The notes below the pieces were generated by a model that was given only the letters and a program-made list of their open reading frames with translations, searched no databases and was not told the origin of the DNA. 7,016 nt of DNA. Origin: CAZUHK01 sp964620345. GTDB taxonomy: Bacteria > Planctomycetota > Phycisphaerae > Phycisphaerales > Zrk34. Made by a program: the position numbers and the translations under genes. The stretch lies in the NCBI GenBank assembly GCA_964620345.1, contig CAZUHK010000159.1:1-7016 (forward strand), read 5' to 3'. Below, in pieces: positions 1 to 6,070 of this stretch; positions within the stretch are counted from its first letter, which is position 1; every line of letters begins with the position of its first letter.

Positions 1-98
1 CCGCACTTGACGACAGGATGTAGCCACTCACATAGCGCGCCGAAGACCGGGATTTCGGATGCAGCACGGTCAGCCCCCGATGGTCGATCCGCCGCGCC

Positions 99-1192
99 TC
101 ACCGGTCGAGACTGCGGGAGGAGCCGGCCAGACGAAAGACCATGACCATCTGATCTTTCGCATCGAGCCGCGGCCAGCCCAGCAGCGTCCGCGCCAGGCG
201 CAGGGCCGGGCGCGGTGAGGGGTTGGGGCGATCGTCGTTCGGCGCAGCGACGGGGCGCGCGTGCCAAGGCGGCGGCTGCGTGTCCGATCCGATGTGCTCG
301 GGCCGACGATAGGCGATGTTTTCTCCAACGCGGGTCGGCCCATCCGGGCTCCAGCAGTCCAGTACCCGCTTGCGCGACTTGAGCCAGAAGTGCAGGGCGC
401 GCCAAGGTGTGAACTTGCCTTCTCGATACCACCAGTCGGCGACTTCCAGGCCGCAACGCCGACCCAGCCGACCCAACGTGTCGATCGAAAAGAAGTTCAC
501 ATGTGACGGGGCCACCAAGTGGTGGCACTGTCGGCCGAAGAGGTGAAACTCCGGGCACTCGATGTTCGGCGTGGTCAGCACGAGATGGCCGTCGGGTTTG
601 AGCAGGCCGACCAGTGACTCGACGAAGCGGCGCGGGTCTTCGACGTGCTCGATCACCTCGGTCGCGGTGACCAGGTCGAACCGTTCGTTCCCATCCAGCT
701 CATCGATGTCGCGCAGGATGCGCAAACCGAAGTTGTCCCGCGCGAACGCCGCGGCCGTGGGGTTGTAGTCCAAGCCGACCCGGTCGTAGCGGTCGGCCGG
801 AAACCGAGCGAGCAACGCGCCGGGCCCGCAGCCGGCGTCAAGCACCGAACCGCTCGGGCACAGCTCGCGTAGCCGATCGACAAATGCCGGGAGCTTTGCG
901 CCGAAGGTTCGGCAGAACGGCTCGCCCCCTTCGCTCGCGGGGATTTCGCAGTAGTGCAGGTAATTCGCGTAGTACGGTGAGCCGTAGTAGCGACGCGCGC
1001 CCTCCTCGTTGAGCCGCGGGTTTACAAAGATGAATCGGCAACCGTTACACCGATAATGGTCGAAGCCCCGCCGCGTAAACAGCTTGCGGTGCTCCCCCCC
1101 CCGCACACCGGGCATTCCTGCAGATGGCTTGGGTACTTGAGCTTGCCCTGTTCGTCCAGCAAGACGTCCTTGACGATTCGCGACATGTACAT
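99..1192 (-). CDS. Class I SAM-dependent methyltransferase with N-terminal zinc ribbon, frame broken at a G9 run
   Basis: This is a Methyltransf_23-like enzyme that would transfer a methyl group from S-adenosylmethionine to an unknown acceptor. Seen: motif I VLDAGCGPG, the following acidic motif VGLDYNP, then FDLVTATEVIEHVEDP and LLKPDGHLVLTTPN, and a late segment HVNFFSIDTLGRL typical of the family. Before this lies a zinc ribbon, CPVC then YRCNGC, directly ahead of FIFVNPR, also usual for the family. The two halves of the ribbon are in different frames. From ATG at 1192 (AAGGG about 7 nt upstream) the frame reads MYMSRIVKDVLLDEQGK up to CPVCGG; at the nine-G run (1102-1094) it must shift to continue as EHRKLFTRRGFDHYRC. 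Seven or ten G would restore one frame of about 364 codons. The rest is intact down to the TGA at 101-99. An in-frame start near 1232 for the downstream frame gives an N-terminus without the CPVC half, so I reject it. Acceptor unknown; relatives often lie in surface-polysaccharide loci. Confidence 0.85.
1094..1102. repeat. Homopolymer run of nine C (G9 on the coding strand) at the methyltransferase frameshift
   Basis: Nine consecutive C on the plus strand fall between the CPVC half and the EHRKLF half of the methyltransferase zinc ribbon. The protein frame needs 7 or 10 G, so the run is one short or two long. Such runs slip in replication and are also a common place for sequencing or assembly indels. 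Confidence 0.9.
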
Positions 1193-1387
1193 GGTCAACC
1201 CTTGGCACGTGGTCAGAAGGCGATACCCGCACCGCGCCCGGTCGACGCGGCGTTTGTCAGGCGACAGAATAGCCGCTGGGCCAAAGCGCCGCTACGGACA
1301 CATCGGTCACGAGCCGCCTTGGGCCCATTTGTGCTCATGGTGGTGCGCCGCGAGGTCGGCTGGGGTCTTGAGCGCCGCCGGAGTTGC

Positions 1388-1415
1388 TTGCCGCACTGCC
1401 GCCATCGGTTACCAT
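1388..1415 (+). promoter_or_regulatory. Candidate sigma70-type promoter for the phosphofructokinase gene
   Basis: TTGCCG (1388-1393) and TACCAT (1410-1415) are separated by 16 nt, each matching 4 of 6 consensus bases. The start of transcription would be near 1422, about 60 nt upstream of the ATG at 1482. The rest of the 1193-1481 divergent spacer shows no gene I can support and no strong hairpin. A weak TATTCT lies on the minus strand (1271-1266) and could serve the methyltransferase, but it has no convincing -35 box. Confidence 0.25.
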
Positions 1416-1481
1416 ACCCCTCCCCCGGCGTCGCCGCGGCGACGCACCCACCCGGCATCCCACCCAAGCGAGGGTATTACC

Positions 1482-2696
1482 ATGGCGAAACTTCCCAAGG
1501 GCAACGCGGTCATCGGCCAGTCCGGCGGGCCGACGCACGTGATCAATCAATCCCTGGTCGGCTGCGTCGAAGTGCTGCAGCAGGCCCCGAGTGTCGAGCG
1601 GATCCTCGGTGCCCATCACGCGGTGCGCGGGATCGTCAACGAAGACTTCATCGACCTGACCGACCTGCCGGCCGATCGGCTGGAGCGCATCGCCGCGACG
1701 CCCTCGGCGGCGCTGGGCACCAGCCGCGACAAGCCGGACGAAGAATACTGCAAGAACATCTTCAAGACCTTCGAGAAGCACAACGTCCGCTACTTCTTTT
1801 ACGCCGGGGGGAACGATTCATCGGACACCTGCCGCATCGTCAACGAGCAGGCCAAGGCCGCGGGCTACGAGCTGCACGCGTTTCACATCCCCAAGACGAT
1901 CGACAACGACCTGGTGCACAACGACCACACGCCGGGCTTCGGCTCGGCGGCGCGGTACGTGGCGTGCGCCTTCATGGGCGACAACCTGGACAACCGGGCG
2001 CTGCCGGGCATCAAGATCGACGTGGTGATGGGCCGGCACGCCGGGTGGCTGACCGCCGCTTCGGTGCTGGGCCGGCCCGGCCCCGACCAGGGCCCGCACC
2101 TGGTCTACGTGCCCGAGGTGCCGTTCAGCATCCCCAAGTTCACCGAAGACGTGGAGCGGATCTACACCAAGCTCGGCCGGTGCGTGATCGCGGTCAGCGA
2201 GGGGATTCACGATCAGCAGGGCAACCCCATCGCCGCCAAGCTCGCCGAGCAGCAGGGCCACCACGTCGAGCGCGATGCGCACGGCAACGTGCAGTTGTCC
2301 GGCTCGGGGGCGCTGGGGGATTTCATGAGCCAGGCGATCAAGGATTACCTGGGCAAGAAGACGCGCGTCCGGGCCGACACGTTCGGCTACATGCAGCGCT
2401 GCTTCGCCGGGTGCGCCAGCAAGACCGATCAGCTCGAGGCCCGCGAGGCCGGCCGGGCCGCGGCCCGGGCGTCGCTGTCGGGCGACCTGGACGGGTCGAT
2501 CGCCGTTCAGCGCCTCAGCGATGAGCCCTACCGCGTCGAGTACAAGCGCATCGAGCTGGCGGACGTGGCGGCCAAGACCCGCACGCTGCCGCTGGACTAC
2601 CTCGTGGACGACAACAACATCCACGATTCGTTCCACAAGTACGCCGCGCCGATCGTCGGCGAGCTGCCGCACGTGGAACTGCTAAGGGCGAAGTGA
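1482..2696 (+). CDS. pfp: Pyrophosphate-dependent 6-phosphofructokinase
   Basis: This enzyme phosphorylates fructose 6-phosphate to fructose 1,6-bisphosphate using PPi. The reaction is reversible, so it can serve glycolysis or gluconeogenesis in the cytosol. At 404 aa it is longer than the roughly 320 aa of classic ATP enzymes and fits the PPi-type families. Seen: N-terminal GQSGGPTHVINQSLVG (residues 12-27), LGTSR (78-82), YAGGNDSSDT (107-116), PKTIDNDL (137-144), MGRHAGW (183-189) and SEGIH. The Asp after GGN (position of Gly104 in E. coli PfkA) and the Lys in PKTIDND (position of Gly124) are the two known markers of PPi rather than ATP use. The first Asp of the usual GGDD is Asn here. I chose ATG 1482 because AGGG lies at 1471-1474, 7 nt upstream, and the glycine-rich loop follows at once; the frame stays open far upstream, but that part overlaps the divergent methyltransferase. 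It converges on the ART-like pair, with a repeat in between. Confidence 0.93.
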   Translation: MAKLPKGNAVIGQSGGPTHVINQSLVGCVEVLQQAPSVERILGAHHAVRGIVNEDFIDLTDLPADRLERIAATPSAALGTSRDKPDEEYCKNIFKTFEKHNVRYFFYAGGNDSSDTCRIVNEQAKAAGYELHAFHIPKTIDNDLVHNDHTPGFGSAARYVACAFMGDNLDNRALPGIKIDVVMGRHAGWLTAASVLGRPGPDQGPHLVYVPEVPFSIPKFTEDVERIYTKLGRCVIAVSEGIHDQQGNPIAAKLAEQQGHHVERDAHGNVQLSGSGALGDFMSQAIKDYLGKKTRVRADTFGYMQRCFAGCASKTDQLEAREAGRAAARASLSGDLDGSIAVQRLSDEPYRVEYKRIELADVAAKTRTLPLDYLVDDNNIHDSFHKYAAPIVGELPHVELLRAK

Positions 2697-2733
2697 ACGC
2701 GAACGATCAGCGCACGACGGTCAACATTCCCGT

Positions 2734-2881
2734 TAGAGCAGATTGCAGCGCTGCGTCGCGTCTGTCGGGTGCCACATCTTGTCCGCTTTAGCGGCAAGGT
2801 GTGCGAAGGTGGGGACGGCATCACACCTTGCCCTTCGGGACAAGGTGTGGCACTCACTACGGGTCGCCGAAAGATGCTCTA
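2734..2881. repeat. Palindromic MITE/REP-like repeat, copy A (complete, 148 bp)
   Basis: The element is framed by a 7-bp terminal inverted repeat, TAGAGCA (2734-2740) and TGCTCTA (2875-2881). Inside is an 89-bp core (2767-2855) whose 18-bp ends are inverted repeats (GCCACATCTTGTCC against GGACAAGGTGTGGC). Two further hairpins lie within the core: a CTTG-type arm closing on CCGC-TTTA-GCGG with CAAGGTGTG, and CACACCTTG-CCCTTCGGGA-CAAGGTGTG. The unit CACACCTTG thus appears four times in alternating orientation. It fills most of the 182-bp gap between the convergent phosphofructokinase and small-protein genes, so its hairpins could act as a two-way transcription end; there is no T-run to show that they do. 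A second copy lies at 5810-5946. No transposase is present. The TA at both outer ends would fit insertion at a TA target, as in IS630/Tc1-mariner MITEs (inference). Confidence 0.8.
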
Positions 2882-3106
2882 GCCGCGTGCGCCGTTGGAC
2901 GGTGGCTGGGGATCGTCGGCGGCGCGGACAGCGCGGTTTGGCCTGGTCGAACGATAGGCGAGTGAAAGCTCGCCATTCTTGGTGATGATGCCGGCGCGTT
3001 TGAGGGCAATCACCGCGCGCGACTTGCCGCCGGCGCGGATCACTTTGGCTGTCTGGGCCGGTGTGATGCTGTCGGCGGTCGGCTTAGCTTTGCTGATCTT
3101 GGCCAT
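2879..3106 (-). CDS. Small basic protein overlapping the ART-like gene; possible partner
   Basis: This 75-aa product begins MAKISKAKPTADSITPAQ and ends SNGARG. I do not recognise the family. It is rich in Lys and Arg with no membrane segment. The middle, roughly residues 15-45 (PAQTAKVIRAGGKSRAVIALKRAGII), could form two short helices and might bind nucleic acid, but no domain is evident. It overlaps the 3' end of the ART-like gene by 23 nt in another frame, so the two are almost certainly translated from one message. Start: ATG 3106 has GGGA and TGGAA a few bases upstream; an in-frame ATG at 3115 would add three residues but has only GCGGG directly against it. The stop codon TAG (2881-2879) belongs to the end of repeat copy A, so the last few residues may have changed when the repeat arrived. 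Overlap and size suggest an antitoxin, immunity or accessory role (inference). Confidence 0.6.
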   Translation of the reverse strand: MAKISKAKPTADSITPAQTAKVIRAGGKSRAVIALKRAGIITKNGELSLAYRSTRPNRAVRAADDPQPPSNGARG

Positions 3107-3680
3107 AGGTTCCATCCCGCTTGACTGACCAGACGGCCAGAATATTCGCTGGCTGCCGCACGCACAACTGAATATGCCCGCCTTCGAACACGGCGCTTCT
3201 GGGCCACATTCTAGGCAGCCGACCGTTGCGCATGGGCACGAATACCGCTCGCGTGCTGTCATAGCCCACGTCCTCCATGTCGGCCTTGGCATGAATCGCG
3301 TTGAACACCGCGCAATCCAGGAACTTGTGGGTGTTCATGTTCCGCGGCGCTTCAACGCCCGCTTCCTCGAGCCCTTCCATCAGTTCTTCATAACCGGCCC
3401 GAAGCACCTGCATGTTCGCCGGGTCCAGCAAGTCCAGGCATCGGCCGAGTCTCACCAAAGCGCCCACGACGGCCGGCTGCTTATCGCCGTGGTCGCCATG
3501 GCGCCGCTCCGCCCATCGCCAGGCCTGTTGCGGGGCGTACTCCCAAAGGTAGATGCCATGCCCCAACCAGTCATCGCGATTCGTGCTGGGATCAAACGCG
3601 GCACCCGAAACCAGGCGGGCGGCCGTCTGCCGATCCGTGCCGTGATACGCCACAACGGTGCGGTGATAATCGAACTGCAT
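3084..3680 (-). CDS. ADP-ribosyltransferase-fold-like protein (putative toxin or modifier)
   Basis: The product is 198 aa, soluble, with no signal peptide. Seen: VVAYHGTD near residues 9-16, then STNRDDWLGHGIYLWEYAP and AWRWAERR, a LGRCLDLLD segment, KFLDCAVFNAIH, and near the C-terminus FEGGHIQLCVRQPANILAVW. The pattern HGT, then G-x-GIY, then a late strand with Gln or Glu resembles the H-Y-[QE] layout of PARP/diphtheria-type ADP-ribosyltransferase folds and of DUF3990-like proteins. I infer His in YHGT and Tyr in GIY as NAD-site residues, with Gln of HIQ or the nearby Glu as the third. ATG 3680 is chosen because AGGGG (3691-3687) sits 6 nt upstream; a GTG at 3698 would add six residues and overlap that ribosome binding site. 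The small basic gene overlaps its end. The Spy-like gene ends 77 bp upstream on the same strand and may share transcription. An RNA 2'-phosphotransferase-like activity is an alternative, since KptA also starts with a YHGT motif. Target unknown. Confidence 0.72.
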   Translation of the reverse strand: MQFDYHRTVVAYHGTDRQTAARLVSGAAFDPSTNRDDWLGHGIYLWEYAPQQAWRWAERRHGDHGDKQPAVVGALVRLGRCLDLLDPANMQVLRAGYEELMEGLEEAGVEAPRNMNTHKFLDCAVFNAIHAKADMEDVGYDSTRAVFVPMRNGRLPRMWPRSAVFEGGHIQLCVRQPANILAVWSVKRDGTYGQDQQS

Positions 3681-3709
3681 CGCCAACCCCTGGCACACCC
3701 GCCAAACGC

Positions 3710-3727
3710 GGTGACCCTGTGGTCATC
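3710..3727. promoter_or_regulatory. Dyad TGACC-N4-GGTCA upstream of the ART-like gene
   Basis: TGACC (3712-3716) and GGTCA (3721-3725) form a perfect 5-bp dyad around CTGT; one wobble and one further pair lengthen it to 7 bp. It lies 30-47 nt upstream of the ATG at 3680, just downstream of a weak minus-strand -10-like TATTCT (3742-3737) with no good -35. It could be an operator for the ART-like unit or a weak hairpin at the end of the Spy-like gene. No T-run follows. Confidence 0.25.
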
Positions 3728-3757
3728 CGGGCGGTAAGAATAACCCGACCACGCCGC

Positions 3758-4207
3758 TCACCACCACCCGGGCTTCTGCGTCTGCGGCGGGGGGGCGGGG
3801 CGGGTGAGCCACTGCTCGCGGAGCCGGGCGTAGGTCTCGTCCCACCGCTGCTTCTGCTCGCCGCGCAGCACCAGGCGAATCTCCTGGCCCAGGTGGTCGA
3901 ACTGGGCGTCGACCATCGGCCAGGCGTCGTAGATCATCCGGTGGAGCATGTGTCGGCGTTCGTCGAGGATCGCGGTGATCTGCGCCCGTTGCTCGTCGGT
4001 CAGCTCCAGGCGCTGGTCGAGGCGGGCGACGATGAACCGCTGCACCTCGCGGGGGTGTTGCATCGCGTGCGCGGCGCGGCTCACGAGGATGTAGCCGGTG
4101 CTGATCGAGCCGACGATGAAGCCCAGCCCCACGAGGATCACGCATATCACCACCCGGCGAACCGGGCTGACGCGGCGCGTCGGAGCCGTCGGCTGAAGCT
4201 CGTCCAT
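3758..4207 (-). CDS. Membrane-anchored Spy/CpxP-like periplasmic protein
   Basis: The product is 149 aa. A short basic cytoplasmic start (MDELQPTAPTRRVSPVRR) leads into one hydrophobic segment at about residues 19-41, then a helical, charged domain facing the periplasm. Seen there: LELTDEQRAQITAILDERRHMLHRM, which carries the LTxEQ signature of Spy/CpxP and periplasmic heavy-metal-sensor proteins, and a second similar segment LRGEQKQRWDETYARLREQW. Known members act as ATP-independent chaperones or stress sensors of the cell envelope; a chaperone or sensing role here is inferred from these motifs only. The C-terminus is Pro-rich (APPPQTQKPGWW). The gene is divergent from the release-factor-like gene with 44 bp between start codons, and its stop lies 77 bp from the ART-like start on the same strand. 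No histidine-rich metal site is seen. Confidence 0.72.
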   Translation of the reverse strand: MDELQPTAPTRRVSPVRRVVICVILVGLGFIVGSISTGYILVSRAAHAMQHPREVQRFIVARLDQRLELTDEQRAQITAILDERRHMLHRMIYDAWPMVDAQFDHLGQEIRLVLRGEQKQRWDETYARLREQWLTRPAPPPQTQKPGWW

Positions 4208-4215
4208 GACCGCAC

Positions 4216-4256
4216 ACTATACCGGCGGCCGGCGGCGGGCGGGGCGCGACTATGAT
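4216..4256. promoter_or_regulatory. Candidate divergent -10 boxes in the 44-bp spacer
   Basis: On the minus strand TATAGT (4221-4216) matches 5 of 6 bases of TATAAT and lies 8 nt from the Spy-like ATG (4207). On the plus strand TATGAT (4251-4256) also matches 5 of 6 and lies 7 nt before the ATG at 4264. Both would give leaderless or nearly leaderless messages. No good -35 boxes are visible in the GC-rich spacer. Confidence 0.25.
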
Positions 4257-4773
4257 GCGCCGCATGTTGCCCGTGTACGCCACCCACCCCGCGGAGCTGG
4301 AGGACGCGGCGCTGCTGCGCGACTGCCGGATCACCCCCGGCCGGGCGTCGGGGCCCGGCGGCCAGCACCGCAACAAGGTGCAGACGGCGGTGTCGATCCA
4401 CCACGAGCCGACCGGCTGCACCGGCTGGGCGTCGGAGCGCCGCAGCCAGCAGCAGAACCGCGCCGTGGCGCTGCGGCGGCTTCGCCTCGAGCTGGCGCTG
4501 GCGGTGCGCGTGGCCCGCAAGCTGCCCGGCGCGCGGTGGCGGGGCCGGGTGAAGGATCGGCGGATCGCGCTCAACCCCGATCACGCCGACTTCCCCGCCA
4601 TGCTCGCCGAGGCACTGGACTTCATCGCCGAGCAGCGCTTCGATGTGGCCGGGGCGGCCGGGCGATTGGCATGTTCGACCTCGCAACTGGTCAAGCTGCT
4701 CAAGGCCGAGCCGCGCGCGCTGCAACAGGTCAACGCCGCGCGGCGTCGCAAGGGCATGGGCCGCCTGCAATGA
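4252..4773 (+). CDS. Stand-alone GGQ release-factor-like protein (ArfB-type RF-1 domain)
   Basis: The 173-aa product is built around the RF-1 catalytic domain, with GRASGPGGQHRNKVQTAV at residues 30-47; GGQ is at 36-38. In release factors and in ArfB (YaeJ) this loop hydrolyses peptidyl-tRNA in the ribosomal peptidyl-transferase centre. The codon-reading domains of RF1 and RF2 are absent, so it most likely frees stalled ribosomes without reading a stop codon (inference). SERRSQQQNRAVALRRLRL follows, then an extra C-terminal part (about 115-173) that looks helical, with VAGAAGRLACSTSQLVKLLKAE resembling a helix-turn-helix and a basic tail NAARRRKGMGRLQ. A basic tail is what ArfB threads into the mRNA channel. 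Starts: ATG 4252, 4255 and 4264 are all possible; none has a strong ribosome binding site, and 4264 would fit a leaderless start. A secreted-protein gene follows after 16 bp, likely co-transcribed. Confidence 0.83.
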   Translation: MMRRMLPVYATHPAELEDAALLRDCRITPGRASGPGGQHRNKVQTAVSIHHEPTGCTGWASERRSQQQNRAVALRRLRLELALAVRVARKLPGARWRGRVKDRRIALNPDHADFPAMLAEALDFIAEQRFDVAGAAGRLACSTSQLVKLLKAEPRALQQVNAARRRKGMGRLQ

Positions 4774-4789
4774 ACGCAAGGAGATTCGC

Positions 4790-5812
4790 ATGCATCGATT
4801 GATCTGGGTTGTCACGCTCTTGGTGATCGCCGGCGCCGTCGCGTTTTGGTTTGGCCGCGGCGATGCGGCGGCCGAGCCACACGCCTTGGCCGCGCCCGAG
4901 TTCGGCGCGGCGTTCGACCGGCACTGGCGCGATGGCAAGGCCGAGCTCGCCGGGTATGACCTGACCTATCCGCGCTACGGTGAGCTTCGCTCGGGCACGG
5001 CCGCGACCATCTTCGTCACCGAGCCGTCGAGCAAGGCCACGCGCGTCAAGCCCGAAGGCCCCGGCGGCGGCGATGACGATCGGTTTGGCGTGATGAAGCT
5101 GAACCTGGTCGAGGATTTTCCCACGGGCGTCTACGACTACAACCTGATGACCAGCACGTTCGTCTCGACCGAGCCGGTGCTGGGCCGGCCCGCGGGGACG
5201 ACGGCCAAGGTCTCGTTCACCAGCCAGGAGTGGTGCGGGCACGTGTACCACCACCTGCTGCTCGACGCCGCGACGGTGCGAGAGACCTGGCACAGCTACT
5301 TCGAGGGCGAGGCGGACGGCCAGGCCGAGCTGGCCCGGCCGACCGCGGCGCTGGAAGAAGACGCGCTGTTTCACTGGGCGCGGGGCTTTGCCGCGCCGCG
5401 CCTGGGGCCCGGCGAGCAACGCCGCGTGAAGCTGCTGCGCTCGCTGGCGGTGTCGCGCATCATGCACGTGCGGGTCGAATGGGAGGACGCCACGCTCCGC
5501 CGCGCCGCCGAGACCAAGACCCTCCAGGTCCCCGCCGGCGAGTTCGAGGTCCAAACGCTCACGGTGGACATCGAGCCGATGACCACCACGCGCCCCTACG
5601 GCAACCGCGAGATCACCACCGGCCGGCGGACGTGGACGTTCCACGTCGAGAGCGCCCCGCCCCATCGCATCATCCACTGGAAACGCAGCGATGGCTACGA
5701 GGCCGAATTGCTGGGCACCACCCGCGCGCCTTACTGGCAACTCCACGCCGCCGGCGACGAATCGCTGCTCGAAAGCATCGGCCTGACCCCCCGCGGCCAG
5801 CGCATGCCCTAG
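4790..5812 (+). CDS. Conserved secreted or membrane-anchored protein of unknown function
   Basis: The 340-aa product starts with MHRLIWVVTLLVIAGAVAFWFG, a signal peptide or N-terminal anchor without a lipobox Cys. The mature part shows conserved-looking blocks: DGKAELAGYDLTYPRYGELRSGTA, TIFVTE, VMKLNLVEDFPTGVYDYNLMTS, SFTSQEWCGHVYHHL, HSYFEGEA and, near the end, HRIIHWKRSDGYEAELLGT. I recall this pattern from a widespread family found in Planctomycetes and Bacteroidetes, sometimes labelled septum formation inhibitor Maf; nothing here resembles the true Maf nucleotide pyrophosphatase, so I give no function. The start is firm: AAGGAG (4778-4783) stands 6 nt before ATG 4790, and the frame's upstream extension overlaps the release-factor-like gene. 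The single Cys lies in EWCGHVY. The stop TAG (5810-5812) coincides with the end of repeat copy B. Confidence 0.78.
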   Translation: MHRLIWVVTLLVIAGAVAFWFGRGDAAAEPHALAAPEFGAAFDRHWRDGKAELAGYDLTYPRYGELRSGTAATIFVTEPSSKATRVKPEGPGGGDDDRFGVMKLNLVEDFPTGVYDYNLMTSTFVSTEPVLGRPAGTTAKVSFTSQEWCGHVYHHLLLDAATVRETWHSYFEGEADGQAELARPTAALEEDALFHWARGFAAPRLGPGEQRRVKLLRSLAVSRIMHVRVEWEDATLRRAAETKTLQVPAGEFEVQTLTVDIEPMTTTRPYGNREITTGRRTWTFHVESAPPHRIIHWKRSDGYEAELLGTTRAPYWQLHAAGDESLLESIGLTPRGQRMP

Positions 5813-5946
5813 AGATTCTTCCGGCGACCCGTCGCGGGCGCCACACCTTGTCCGCGGTAGCGGCAAGGTGTGCGGCAGTGCGGACGGCACCACACCTTGC
5901 CCGTGGGGACATGGTGTGGCGCCCGAACGGCGCGACGCAACGCCGC
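5810..5946. repeat. Palindromic MITE/REP-like repeat, copy B (right end decayed)
   Basis: The 89-bp core (5836-5924) matches copy A's core in the same orientation with about 14 differences and no gaps by hand count. Its 18-bp ends are inverted repeats with one mismatch, and the inner hairpins close on CCGC-GGTA-GCGG and CCC-GTG-GGG. The left flank, from CTAGAG to the core, matches the reverse complement of copy A's right flank (24 of 31 positions). The right flank matches the reverse complement of copy A's left flank (about 20 of 26). The expected distal TGCTCTA is not seen, so this end has decayed or been lost. It sits directly on the stop of the secreted-protein gene and could form its transcript end. 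Confidence 0.78.
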
Positions 5947-6070
5947 GCACCGATCGAACCAGCGAGCTGGCGACGAAGTCATCGTCATACCCCAACCCCG
6001 CACGCGGCGTAAGGCCCTGACAAGCGCCGCACCGCCGAATGGGCCGGCCCTGGAATCCGACCCTCTCTGT

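Noticed and set aside
1..98. Open minus-strand frame reaching the window edge, with a GTG at 67 and GGGGG upstream (reads VLHPKSRSSARYVSGYILSSSA)
   Set aside because: It could be the first 22 codons of a next gene, but this is too short and unrecognisable to call.
1056..1481. In-frame open extension upstream of the phosphofructokinase start
   Set aside because: It overlaps the divergent methyltransferase 5' end, carries no recognisable domain, and the ATG at 1482 has a good ribosome binding site followed at once by the family's glycine-rich loop.
1818..2672. Long minus-strand frame opposite the phosphofructokinase
   Set aside because: It is an antisense shadow of a GC-rich gene, with low-complexity Arg/Val/Asp-rich composition and no domain.
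2767..2855. CRISPR array or tRNA-like fold at repeat A
   Set aside because: The four alternating CACACCTTG arms lack regular spacers and direct orientation, and no anticodon arm, T-arm or CCA end is present.
2597..2857. Minus-strand frame across repeat A with a Pro/Cys/Gly-rich translation
   Set aside because: It is a translation of the palindromic repeat; the same peptide pattern recurs at repeat B, so it is not a gene.
4730..5995. 421-codon minus-strand frame opposite the secreted-protein gene and repeat B
   Set aside because: Its composition is that of an antisense shadow, and its N-terminal part translates the palindromic repeat.
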